From contig JANVFP010000019.1 of the NCBI GenBank assembly GCA_027919835.1, forward strand, positions 248,001-312,000: DNA of 64,000 nucleotides. Direction: 5' to 3'. Below, in pieces: positions 46,799 to 57,707 of this stretch. The translations under genes were made by a program, and so were the position numbers. A model generated the notes under the pieces. That model ran no database searches, had not been told where the DNA came from, and saw only the letters and a program-made list of their open reading frames with translations. Numbering within the stretch: the stretch's first letter is position 1; every line of letters begins with the position of its first letter. Source of the DNA: Lentinula raphanica (Eukaryota; Basidiomycota; Agaricomycetes; Agaricales; Omphalotaceae).

Positions 46799-48218
46799 AT
46801 GTCTACGAACGTCTTGATTGTGAGCCGAACATTCTTCTATACACCTTGCTGTTTTGATACTCGAGTTCTGTGCAGGTCGGCGCAGGTCCAACAGGTAAGC
46901 ATTCGCGCTGCCACTATCACCGTTCACATCGTTTTAATAACATCATAACCACAGTTTCCACAGGATTTCTATGCGGCCCTGCATGTTGCCGGGGAAGAAT
47001 TTATTCCAGTTTTTCCTTGTCGGGGCAGATCTTGATAGCGTCAAGATATCCAGCAGCCGCGAAGAGTTTATCAAAGCCTTCCATGAGATAACCGGTAGGC
47101 GGGATATTGGATTTGGAGAGTTAGTTTGGATTGGTCTATGGCGGTAAGTGGATCTGCGTTGTTCGTCAATTTTTCCTACTGATGACGGTTGCATATTTCG
47201 AAAAAAACAGACCGAATATCCGAATGGTAGACAAGTTCAGCAATGGAGGCAGGGTATTCATTGCAGGCGGTGGGTTTCGAGCAATCCCAGCGTCGTCATA
47301 TAGCGATACCGACTTCTTCCACTATTGGCAGATGCAGCTCATGTTCACAGCCCTACTGGAGGCCAAGTAAGTTTGTCTGGTACTTCGCCCACAGACAAGC
47401 CATTGATGTTAGTCAGGGAATGAATACAGGTGTGCAAGACTCCGTAAGCACTATCTCGCAAATCAGTTTCATCTGTGCGTTACCTCACTCTCGTCGCACA
47501 GTTCAATCTCGCTTGGAAACTTGCATTGGTGCACAAAGGGCTTGCGCCCCAATCCATTCTGGAGACTTATTCCAGCGAACGTACCCCTGTCATTGCATCA
47601 ATGCTTGATATGACCACCAAACTATTCAAACAGGACTTTTTGATGACAATAAAAAACGGGCAGCGATTAGACTCGTTCCGATCCAACGAGCTTCGTCAAC
47701 TTGGGATCAACTATCGTGCCAGCACTCTCGTTCTGGACGAGAAATATGCTGACACAGCTGAAATTCCTGACCCGTACAGGTCAGGAGAGGACGGTACCGT
47801 ACGTGGAGGCGATCGAGCTCCAGATGCTCCCTCTCTCACGCACTTGGGTGCAAACGGGGACGCTCCCCGGAAAAGTTTCTTCGATCTCTTCACAACTACA
47901 CAGCATACCGCCCTGATCTTCTCTGGATTAACAGGAGAGAATACCGTTACCGAAACGTCTGAGGCCCTGCGTAAATATCCTTCAGATTACCTGAAGAGTG
48001 TTCTCGTCCTTCCGCGAACTGATACTTCGAACTCATCCTCAAATCTGGTGGATATGACATTGGTTGATACAGAGGGTTGGGCCTATAAGAACTACGCTGT
48101 TGCTGTTGAAACGCCTACGGTAATCATTGTGCGTCCGGATGGTTACATAGGTGCTCTGGTTACAAGTGGAGGATCCGGGATACGCAAATACTTCTCAGCT
48201 ATTTTCTCGCAAGTGTAG
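46799..48218 (+). pseudogene. FAD monooxygenase copy 3, internally deleted and frame-broken
   Basis: The first exons match copy 2 closely: MSTNVLI at 46799, then VGAGPTG with donor GTAAGC near 46894. The sequence then jumps straight to the exon beginning at about 46965 that encodes ISMRPCMLPGKNLFQF. About 900 bases of copy 2, with the rest of the FAD domain and the DG motif, are missing. The exon before the gap ends in phase 1, but the next exon needs phase 2, so the join shifts frame. The later part is well kept: GDAAHVHSPTGGQ across an intron, DSFNLAWKLALVHKG and a 247-codon 3' frame ending FSAIFSQV. A shortened protein from an internal Met cannot be excluded, but FAD binding would be lost. 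Confidence 0.8.
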
Positions 48219-48427
48219 TTCAATTTCTAGCATGTTATATGTCCTTTCCAATCACCACTCATCATCAGGATCAATTAGACATGAGCATCATTGTGATAGA
48301 TTCGACTTAGCGGATAGCGAATACCTCAGATAGTACGCCAGTCACGGGTAGAACGTAGATAGTCTCCCGTAGGCAGACTCATGCAAGGAAAGCTTGCTAA
48401 TTTGGGTTATGAATACGACTTCAAATG

Positions 48428-49538
48428 TCAGCGAGAATAGGCAGGAAGCTCATCTCCATTCCCTTCATCATGCATGGGATTCAATCTTCCGACGATTCCT
48501 TCAACTCTCCACTGCCAAGTATTTCCAGGGACCCAACGAAAGGGCTCTCCCCCAAAATTCACATCAAATCTTGTCTTTCCACAAACGCCGATAGCGGCGA
48601 AGACATCTAACTCATTACGAGGTAGGTGAGCGCCGCTAAAAGCGTTCGGTAACCGTAGCCCATTATACGTGAAGAAGAGTGAACCGGTGTTGAATATGTA
48701 CCCACAGCCAACGGTGGAACCAGGTGGGATATATTGTTCGCTGCGGTTTTCAGGATTCCAAGGAAGAGACAGTGGCTGACCATCATCTGTATAGTCACGG
48801 CCACCATCTGAGTCTTCGAAGAACTTGCGGAGATCATCCAGGTGCCATCCGGTTGCCTGTCGATTCCAACCTGGCAGACGAAAGGTAGGGTATGGTCGGC
48901 AGGAAGTACCTAAGCAATAGTCAATATGAGCATCTAGGTCTTCAAAACATGAAATGGGGCAGTCGCGCACCAATGGCAAGAAATGAATGCGGAGGGTTCA
49001 TATCTTCGATGACCACCTCATAATAAACGCCCTCTCGACCGGTCGTGTCGTAGAGGCCGGCAGCGATGGGAAGGTTGCTGAGTAGACAATACATTTGACA
49101 GTATGTGTCTGTTGTAACATGTACCACATTCTGTCCTTTGCTATCTGGTGGTATGTTTTCTATCCTGCCCGAAAACCTGAGTTGATCTTGAGGTATCTCC
49201 AAGCCCCAAGCTCGGGCACCGTCAGATTTGATTCGATCGACGAGACGGGAGGGTATGAGAGAAGGAGGGTATAGTGGGTTTTCCAAGCAGAAAGAGATTC
49301 CGTCATGGCACTCTTGTTCTGAAGCTTCGTTATATTGTCCGTGAGTATACTGTATGTAGTGTGGATATTGGTTCTAGAGGGTGCTATGAAAAGAACTATT
49401 ACCAGGTGGACGCACAGAAGATTCTACAGCAGGAGCCCAATTTGGCGGTTCCGAATCTAGATAATCGCGAGCATGTTCTGCTTTAGTATTTGGCAAGATG
49501 TATGATTTGAATCGGTGATAGAGATTGCTGTTGGACAT
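48428..49538 (-). CDS. SPRY-domain protein
   Basis: Three exons (49403-49538, 48971-49318, 48428-48909) sum to 966 bases, exactly 321 codons plus stop. The protein starts MSNSNLYHRFKSYILPN. The SPRY domain covers most of the rest: YYEVVIEDMNPPHSFLAIG joined to TSCRPYPTFRLPGWN, then GWHLDDLRKFFED, STVGCGYIFNTGSLFFTYNG, FAAIGVCGKTRFDVNFGG and a closing FRWVPGN. The 'PYPxFRLPGWN ... FFTYNG ... VNFG' order is that of the Ssh4/RanBPM-like SPRY group. In yeast, Ssh4 is a membrane adaptor for the Rsp5 ubiquitin ligase. No membrane segment is seen here, so only a protein-binding role can be claimed. It converges with FAD copy 3, about 210 bases away. Confidence 0.83.
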
Positions 49539-51256
49539 GGATGATGGCGGTGAGTCGGTGAGTCGTGTGAATTATGTAATCGCCACTCACTTCAGTTCAC
49601 CATCAATCAACCACCCCCGGTCAAGTTTCAACAAACACTCGACTCACGAGTTGATTCACTCCAATTTCTGGCACCATCAGACTCAAATCCGAACACAAAA
49701 ATGTGCCCAAACAAGATGAAGAAGCCTCAGGGTCCTCAAGGAAATTCATGAAACCACCTCGTCGGACTCGACGTCGATCGTGCCACTGAAGGAGGTTAGG
49801 TACCGTCGACGAGATTATACGATAGATAGCCAGCTATTTGCAGCCAAACAGCTTTCCAAGGTATGTACCTCTAGGCTTTTCCTATCAACGATTTCGTTCT
49901 GTCCTCATGGCCTACGGTGCGAAGCAAAGGATCCGCTCTACTGGCCTCTGCGACCGCACCCAGTTCGAAAGTATGGGGACGACGCAATTTCAGGAGATCA
50001 AGAATTCTAGGACTTCCACGGGCAAGAAAACGGTATCGAGATACGAGAGCCATCGTCCATTGTATGACAAACGCGAGATAGCCTAGGCGGAATAGTGTAA
50101 ACGGAAGAGCGGCTACTACTACTAGTATTGAAATATTGAGTCATCATCCCAGCTGAATCATCCCTCTCCTTTCTGAACTGACTGGCATTACTATTAGCAT
50201 GAGCAGCTGGAATTGTTGGGCATCGATATCTAACCCGCATGCATCATGGGCATCATAGGAAATCTCATTGGTTTCTAAAGGAAACTGGACGCGTGGAATT
50301 GTCTTTGAAAATATGAATCATTTTGGTATGACCTTCAAGCTTCAGAGCAACCTCATTCTGGAGGTAGAGATTCAAATGATGTTCCGTGGTCTGGAACGGC
50401 TACTATACTGTGTAACGACTGTGTCCGTTGCAGAAAGGCATGATTGTCGAATTATTGCGCTCTGTATACGCGGTCAGCACTCACCGTTTCCTCATTATTT
50501 TTTGAATGCGCAACAACACCAGCTCGTGTTCGTGCCTGTCAACTAATTGACCAGCCCAGATTAGCCCGTGATGTTCGTGTGTTGAACGTTGTTTTCAAAT
50601 CACTTGGTTGTCCAGTGTCGAGTCAAATTTTTATTTCTACCAGAATGTACATGCTGACTCGTCCTTTTTCCTTTTCAAGTGATTGCAATCGCGGCGTCAG
50701 CCAATGTTATCATCACTTAGTGTCTCATTTATCTTCACTACGACACACTGATCACTTATTAATTCTTCTCCTTCCGGACTTACTATAGACTGCACAAAGT
50801 ACTGAAGACTGACTCATGGTATCGAAGACCAATTGGATCCGTTCAGCTCACCTTGTGCTCCTGTCAGTTTTCTTGCTTTGACTCGAGCGTACATACTGCG
50901 AGTGTACATATTGACTTGTCGCGCCCACAGGGAATTGCAATCTCGAACGATCCCAACAGGATTTTGCGAATAGTTCAATCTCAATGCTTCTTTCAAATTA
51001 CCACGAAAATATATGCTGCTCTATACATCCTCCTCCCGGATGTTGTACAGACTTCTGTGAAACCAGAAATTTGACTCATGATGTTGCCGGACGTAATTCA
51101 ACGTCTGTATCCCAAGACAAACCTGCATACAGGACTCAGAATGTATCCTATTCAGGAAGCACGAAACGTATAAAAGAGCTTCAAGTTACTCTCTCTATCT
51201 CTCAGGGTAACAAAGTTCCTTGTCCTTTCCCACTTAACTCTCTGTTGCGTTGTAAA
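49539..51256. other. 1.7 kb intergenic stretch with repeat copy B
   Basis: No gene is supported between the SPRY gene and LysM copy 1. It contains the two separated blocks of the diverged repeat (about 49650-49720 and 50085-50210). A TATA box (TATAAAA, 51169-51175) lies 88 bases before the LysM ATG. Confidence 0.5.
49650..50210. repeat. diverged repeat, copy B (split)
   Basis: This is the partner of 46010-46240. Its two recognisable blocks are separated by about 370 bases absent from copy A. The second block starts with GTAAACGGAAGAGCGGCTAC at about 50097 and ends near TATTAGCATGAGCAG. Confidence 0.6.
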
Positions 51257-51864
51257 ATGTCTGCTCGTCTCTCTCTGTTCGCTTTGGTTGCCGCCCTTGG
51301 TGCTTTCATGGGTATGTCAAATGATGCACCCTTCCGAGCTGCTGCCGCTCAACGAGATTATTTCCAGGTGCACACGTCCTTGCCCAGACTTCTTGCCAGG
51401 CAACATACACTGTCGTTCAGAACGACAACTGTGTGGCTATCGCAGCTGAGTTCAACGTCACCTATGCTGCTTTGGTGGCTGCGAACCCGGTAATTTTTCT
51501 TCATACTTGAAGGCTTCAGTCTCGGGGCGCTCATCAATTCAATCTTTGGACCGCTAGGCTGTCGACGCTAATTGCGACAACCTCTTCATTGGCCAGCAGT
51601 TATGCATTCCCGCTCCTCCGGCTGAATGCCAAGCAGAATACACGGTCAAGTCCGGAGATGTTTGCATTTCTATCGCGAACATGTTCAACATCACCGCTGC
51701 TCAGTTGGAGGCTGCCAACACTGATATCGATCCTCTGTGTGACAATTTGCAACCCGGAGAGGTAAGTACCGTCACCCGTGGCCCAGATGCACCTACTTAC
51801 AAGAGTTTCCGAGTCTGATCAATTTGTGCTCTAGGTTCTGTGTATTCCTGCGGCAAGCTCTTAA
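51257..51864 (+). CDS. secreted protein with two LysM domains, copy 1
   Basis: Four exons (51257-51311, 51368-51489, 51558-51761, 51835-51864) give about 136 residues. The signal peptide is MSARLSLFALVAALGAFMGA. LysM 1 reads TYTVVQNDNCVAIAAEFNV through LFIGQQLCIP. LysM 2 reads EYTVKSGDVCISIANMF through NLQPGEVLCIP. Cys residues bracket each domain, as in fungal LysM proteins stabilised by disulfides. There is no catalytic domain, so it fits the LysM-only secreted class that binds chitin oligomers. Such proteins shield hyphae or mask chitin from host plants, or have other wall roles in saprotrophs. A TATA box lies 88 bases upstream of the ATG. A second, damaged copy follows 310 bases downstream. 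Confidence 0.87.
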
Positions 51865-52173
51865 GTTCTTAATGAGTTTTACTTGTTTTTGGTCTTTGGA
51901 AGGGAATAATCATGTGAAGGGGAAAATTGGTATACATCATATACAATCTTGGTTTAGTTCAGGTAGTTCATTCGCGAAATCATTTGTTTGAAATTTGAGA
52001 CGCGAGATGTTCATCCGTGATCCACTGCGTTCAAACTTTTCATGAACTATGCAAAACAGGCTAGTATGCTTGAAAGCACGAAAGATATAAAAGGGCTTTG
52101 GCTTACTACCATCGAACCCCCTCAGTGTCCTTTTCCACTTGCTTCTTTGCATATTCCTGACTCACAGTACGGA

Positions 52174-52660
52174 ATGTCTGCTCGTCTCTCTCTGTTTGTT
52201 TTGGCCCTTGCTGCACCTGGAGCTATCATGGGTACTATAGCAAATGATGCATGCTCTTAATTTGCTGTTGCTCAACGGGCCTTCTAGGTGCAAAGATCGT
52301 TGCCCAAGCTTCTTCCTGCCGGGCGATGTACACCGTCGTTCAGAACGATAACTGCGTGGATATTGCAGCTGAGTTCAACGTCCCTTACGCTACTTTGTTA
52401 TTAGCAAACTCGGTAGTAAGTTCTCCGACTTCATGCTCGAAAGGTTCAGTAGCGGGGCGCTCATTAATTCGATCTTGGACCGTTAGGCTCTGGACTCTAA
52501 CTGCGACAACCTCTTCATTGGCCAGCAGTTATGCATTCCTACGTTGTGTCAAGCGGGAAATACAGTCACATCCGGAGATGTTTGCATTTCGAACAGTATT
52601 GTTGTTCAATCGAGGGCTCTCAAGAGCGATATTGATCAGGACCCCCCGGAGTATAAGTGA
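52174..52660 (+). CDS. LysM secreted protein, copy 2, with degenerate second LysM
   Basis: Exons 52174-52231, 52288-52412 and 52487-52660 mirror copy 1. The signal peptide MSARLSLFVLALAAPGAIMG is followed by MYTVVQNDNCVDIAAEFNV and NLFIGQQLCIP, an intact LysM 1. LysM 2 starts like copy 1 (VTSGDVCIS), then diverges into NSIVVQSRALKSDIDQDPP and stops at 52658-52660. The closing Cys-Ile-Pro and the last exon are missing. The promoter TATA box (52086-52092) is again 88 bases before the ATG, so it may still be transcribed. It could be a functional one-LysM protein or a gene on the way to loss. The retrotransposon lies about 190 bases downstream. Confidence 0.78.
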
Positions 52661-52844
52661 CATGGCCGTATCCCATTTTTAGGCGTCACTGGTGGCATGT
52701 CTCGAATATTTCCTGACTCAGTTGGGACCCGTGGCACGGTGGAATAAGTATTTAAGTACTGTAAATTTGTCTATAAGCTCAAATAGCTCATTCTTACATT
52801 TCATGGTCTGGTAGCTTATCAGTGTCTATGTATCATTCTCAATG

Positions 52845-52849
52845 TTATC
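52845..52849. repeat. target-site duplication (left)
   Basis: TTATC, identical to 58018-58022 on the other side of the copia element. Confidence 0.92.
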
Positions 52850-53159
52850 TGAACGATTCGCCAGCCGATATCTATACGAGTACAATATGAGTCTTTAACC
52901 TGAACGTACAAGTTCTCATTAGAATATACCTATACGAGTACAATATGAGCTACGAGTAGGATGTGAGTAAGATAGCATATAACGATGTAACAAATTGTAC
53001 TCACTCTTTAACCTGAACGTACAAGTTAAAGAGTGCATAATAGGTAAAACGTCTTTATATAATCCGACCGCGTAACCAAATAAACCACGACACCGATCCC
53101 TTCCTTGCCAGTCACGCTACCGCGTCCATATCGTCGCCATACCTATACCAATTCTAACA
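52850..53159 (-). repeat. 3' LTR of the copia element
   Basis: 310 bases, TG...CA bounded. It holds two inner repeat pairs: CTATACGAGTACAATATGAG and a CTTTAACCTGAACGTACAAG unit, each present twice. The host target duplication TTATC lies on its left. Confidence 0.93.
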
Positions 53160-56100
53160 CTCCCCCTGGCGACGATACCACCAGTCCAGACCCAACGCGC
53201 GAACAAATCGTTGATGCAGTTCCTTCGACAAGGACTTCGTCATTATGTCGGCCAGGTTGTCTTCGGAGACCACAGGGAATACCCGGTCGACTTTGCCGTC
53301 CTCAACCTCGTCACAGATAAAGTGGTAATGCACGTCAATAGCTTTAGAAATACCATGCTCCCTGTTTGTTTCCGCGAGGCTAATAGATCCGAGATTATCG
53401 CAGAGAATTCGCATCGGGGATTTTCCACCTAAGTCGACCTCAGATAGCCAGCTGTTGAGCCAAACAGCCTGCTGGATGCCACAAGCAAGAGCCACATATT
53501 CAGCTTCCGTCGAAGATAAGCCGGGCTGCAATTGATTGTGGTTTCGATGACCAAGAGACGGGAGATCCGTTGATGAGGAAGATGTACCCCGAGACCGAGC
53601 GTCGGGTGTGAGGATTACTTGCCCAATCAGAGTCGACATATCCAATGGGTTGGATGAGATCACCAGATTCCAATTTGCGGTATACGATCCCGTAGTTGAT
53701 AGTATGTTTGATATATCGACACAATTTGATTAAGAGATCCCAGTGTATGCGAGTAGGAGCGTTTTGGACAGATGAGAGGCTGGAACATGCGAATACGATG
53801 TCTGGTCTAGTCGAAGATGCCACCCACCAGCAGCAACCAAGGATTCGTCGATACGGCTTGTCTTTCATGAAGGCAGCGTCGTCGGAGGTATATTTGAGAG
53901 GCGGAACGACATGGTATTTCGGAGGAAGGGGTGTTTCGATTGGATAGAGGGAGTCCCAGATATCAAAATATTTAAACGTGCTTTCGATAAACGGTGCTTG
54001 TGAGATGCCAATGCCGCCGTCTTCAAAGTATTCAAGCGTCAAGCCAACGAGGAATTTCTTGTCTTTGACGTCTTTCAAGTCCCATCGTTTGAAGTCAGTC
54101 ATTGATTTCTCTGCCTCGTTGTCATCTGACGCAGCTGACCAGATATCATCGGTATGGACTGAGTGGATTGAATGAGCGCCAGTGGTTGGATCCTTACGGA
54201 ACCGGATACAGGGATCAGCTCTCAACGATTTGAACCCGACTCGATGTGCTTCCTTTTTGAGTTCCTTGAACCAGATGTGCCCAGCTTGAGCGAGTCCGTA
54301 CAGCGGCTTCTTCATCAAGCATACTTTGTCTTCCTCCCCCTGCTTGGTGAATCCGGTCGTTTGCTCCATAAAGATCTTCGGAGAATCTGGCAGTGTCCCA
54401 TTCAAGTACGCGGCAGAGAAATCCCATTGCCTGGTGGACCATCCTTTCGAAGCCGCACATGCTATCAAAATTCAAACGGACTCCATTCTCGCGACCATCG
54501 ACCATGTCTTGTCGAAGTCCAGCTCCGGCCTCTGCATATCACCTCGTGCTACCCACCGAGCCTTCCTCGCCAGGATCTCACCCTTTCCGTCCACTTTAAG
54601 ATCATACACCCACATCCCTTTCAAAATCCGTGCATCCTCCGGCTTCTCGACTAACTCCCAGCATCCACGATCTTGCAACGATTCGAATTCCTTCTTCATT
54701 GGCGGCATCCACAGCTCGGGCTCCCTTATAGCTTGGTCAAAACGTTTTGGAACAGGATTCTCGATACGTCCAGCACCTTTGATAGCACTTGCTAGTACGA
54801 TGATGTTCGCCCATTCTTCACTGTTCTCGCGAGCACGACGTTCGTCATCTTCATATTCTCGAGATCTTTGTAGGGCTTGGGACGGAGCGGAGTGTCTGGA
54901 GGATTGTCGAAGAATAATGCCTTCTTCGTCACAGTGTTCGATATGCTCCTCCAGATCAATAACATCGTCGTTGGGGAATTCGGAAGTATCAGGATCAAGG
55001 ACGTCGACGTGGTCAGGATCAGGATCATTGATGGTTAAGGGTAGAGGATATGACTTGGTGGTTTCTGAAATCATACGGTTTGGAAGGCCTTCGTCGAACT
55101 CGGCAGACCGGACAGGAAAGATATGTCTGCGGACAGGGTCCCAAACGCGCCACCCTCTTCGATCCCAGTAGCCCACTAGAAATCCTTCGAACGTCTGCTC
55201 ACCGAGTTTACCTTCTCGTCGATCTAGATCTTTTGCCAAGACTCGGCAACCCCACTTGCGAAGATGAGAGACGTTGATCCGCGCATGCTCTGGATACCAC
55301 GATTGAATCGGGATCACGCCAGGGACTCTCGACGTCGGCACCATCGACGAAATATAACAGAATGCCTCCGCTGCTTTGGCCCAGAAACGCCAATCCAACC
55401 CCGAGTCCTCGATCATCGCTCTAACGCCTTCGATGACTGTACGATTAGCCCGTTCAACAACACCATTTGCCGCGGAAGAATTTTTCGGAACTTTTTCAAT
55501 GATGATGCCTCTCGAAGCTGCCCAATCGTCGACCATTTTGTTGTCGAATTCTCGCCCCATGTCGATTCGGATGCGTTTCACGGTCTTGCCAGTTTGCTTC
55601 TCAGCCTTGTCGACGAAACGGATGATGAGGTTAAGAATTGTAGTCGCTTCCTTATTTGCGGAAAACGATGGTGAAGGGACTCCAGTCGCATCGTCCACCG
55701 CGAGCATCATGTACCAGGCTCCTCCTAAACTCATCGTTCTCGATTTTCCCCATAGGTCTAAGTGGATGCGGAATAAAACTTCTGTAGCAGGAGTAACAAT
55801 CGAGTCAAATGGACGTTTGGTCGGTTTTGCAAGAAGGCACGGTTCACATTTGCCATTTAGGCTGGCGTCGGTGATGTCTAAGCCGTCTACGAGGTCTCGT
55901 CGTTTCATCAGTGCGATTACGTTTATGTTGATATGCGCGAACCTCGCGTGCCACATCGCCAAGGAGCATGGTTTACAAAGAGAATTTCCTCCAGCGGCTA
56001 CGGATACGCCTGTTGCTAATGCAGACACGGAGTCATTCGGCTCGACTATCTCCACTTGATACAGCCGGTGAGTACCTCTGTTCACCGCAAGTTTGCCATC

Positions 56101-57603
56101 GACAAGAACTTCCCCGCTCTTTGGATCTTTCACGCTTAAGACCCCACTCCCCCAAGATCCAATATAACCTTTCGCATCGAATGTAGGAATAGATAAGAGG
56201 TTCATGGAAAATGAAGGGGTGTATAATGCTGCCATCTTCAGCGTCCTTGTGGAACCATCGGAGTTTAGAACTTTGAATTGTACGATGCCGAACCCTTCGA
56301 TGGAAAATCTCCCAGATGAATCGTTCGTCGCCATTCGACCATGAGCAGCCTTTTCAGTGAACGATGTAAACAAATGACGATCCCGAATACAACAGTCAGA
56401 TGCGGCACTATCAAGGAAGGTAGGTGATGAACGAGAATTTCCATTGACTGATGCTACGACAAAATGATATGGGTACGGTACGACACTTTCCTGAATGCTC
56501 TCACTGACATAGTCCTTCAGAATGGGAGGAGTCTCCCTTGGAGGTCTAAAGGATGCTATGTCAGCTACAGTAGCCAGAGCATAGAAGGAGGTCGTACTGC
56601 TGACGTCAGTACCCATATCAACGACTGTGGATAGCGCAGCGGCCTGAGCCTGGTTAGGGCGAGGATTGTTCGTGGAGTTGTTCGTGGAGTTGTTCGCGGG
56701 AGGATTTGCCATTCTGGCCGGAGGAACCCAGTTGGGAGGAGCTTGACCATACGCTCTACCACCAATCGCATAACATCTAACACGCGAATGACCGCGACGA
56801 TGACAGTTACTGCATACAAGCGTATTATTCCCTCGATTGTTCTGGCGATTCGTGTTAGGAACATTATTAGTGATGAGGGCAGAGGGAACCGTCGCGCGAT
56901 TATTATTGATGTCGTTGGTGACTACGTCCCTACGAAGTTGAATCTCAAGTAGACTGGAATAGATCTCGCTATACGGCTTGCCGGCATAGTTTTGGATGAT
57001 CCACGCAAAGGAATCCAACGGAGGCAAACTCGTAAGAAATTGAGAGGCGAGATCCTCGTCCGTGACGTCGCATCCAACCTCGTTTGCTTCCGACTTCAAG
57101 CGCTCAAGATTAGCGAAGTAGACGTCGAAGCGATCTCCCTCATTGAAACGAAGAGCTTTAAGACGTTCCCGAGCGATGGTGCGGGCAGCGTTGGTGCGAG
57201 GGTTGTATTTAGCAAGGATGCGATTCCACATTTCGAGGGCAGTGAGATTAGGGTTCAGTCCGATTCCACGAGGGTCTTTGACGTTCATGTAAATGATTGC
57301 AGCTACGCGAGCGTTTCTAAGTTCCCACTCATCAGCGGAGGGCGAGTTCGAATTGTTCGGAGTGGGAGCAGGGGTAACAGGCTGTCCAGCTATGGCGCCG
57401 GCGGCGAGCACGGCGGGAGCGACGTTCGATGCGGGGCGAGATACAGATCCATCAAGGTACCCTTTGAGTCCGTATCCACGGATAATACTGATGATGGAGT
57501 CGCTAAACGAGAGGAAATTTCCAATATTGTCCAATTGACGAGATTCTGCGAAGATCTGAATAGGCGGTAACGAGTTCGAGTTGGACATATCTGCGTTATA
57601 CAA
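53154..57603 (-). pseudogene. copia gag-pol polyprotein, interrupted
   Basis: The first frame (57603 to 54472) has 1043 codons. It carries a gag region, the zinc knuckle CSNCHRRGHSRVRC near residues 264-277 and the protease motif FLDSAAS near 397. The integrase has an HHCC finger (H552, H557, C586, C589) and a D616, D681, E717 triad with exactly 35 residues between the last two. Reverse transcriptase begins near residue 990 (GMWVYDLKVDGKGEI, KARWVARGD). A TGA at 54472-54474 stops it after ARMESV; the same frame continues ILIACAASKGW through VHTDDIW. Near 53520 a one-base frame change moves reading to LSSTEAEYVALACG (RNase H). The final stop TAG lies inside the LTR. Start could be 57603 or the Met five codons later. 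Confidence 0.93.
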
Positions 57604-57707
57604 AAAGGCGTTTGAAGGGTATTTCGTTGCGATGGAGAAAGAGCGAGTTCGAGTGCGATACGATGCGAATGGAAACGGCGAGCGATCACTTCTTCTGACT
57701 GCGAATC

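Noticed and set aside
37743..48218. A biosynthetic gene cluster around the FAD monooxygenases
   Set aside because: No polyketide synthase, NRPS, terpene synthase, transporter or cluster regulator lies nearby; the neighbours are F-box and SPRY genes.
54326..55171. 281-codon plus-strand frame
   Set aside because: It is antisense to copia reverse transcriptase and the integrase C-terminus and has no recognisable motif.
55376..56059. 227-codon plus-strand frame inside the copia integrase region
   Set aside because: It is antisense to the integrase catalytic core, whose D, D, E residues are all in place, so this frame is by chance.
56992..57570. 192-codon plus-strand frame inside the copia gag region
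   Set aside because: It lies antisense to the well supported gag frame and shows no domain; it is a shadow frame.
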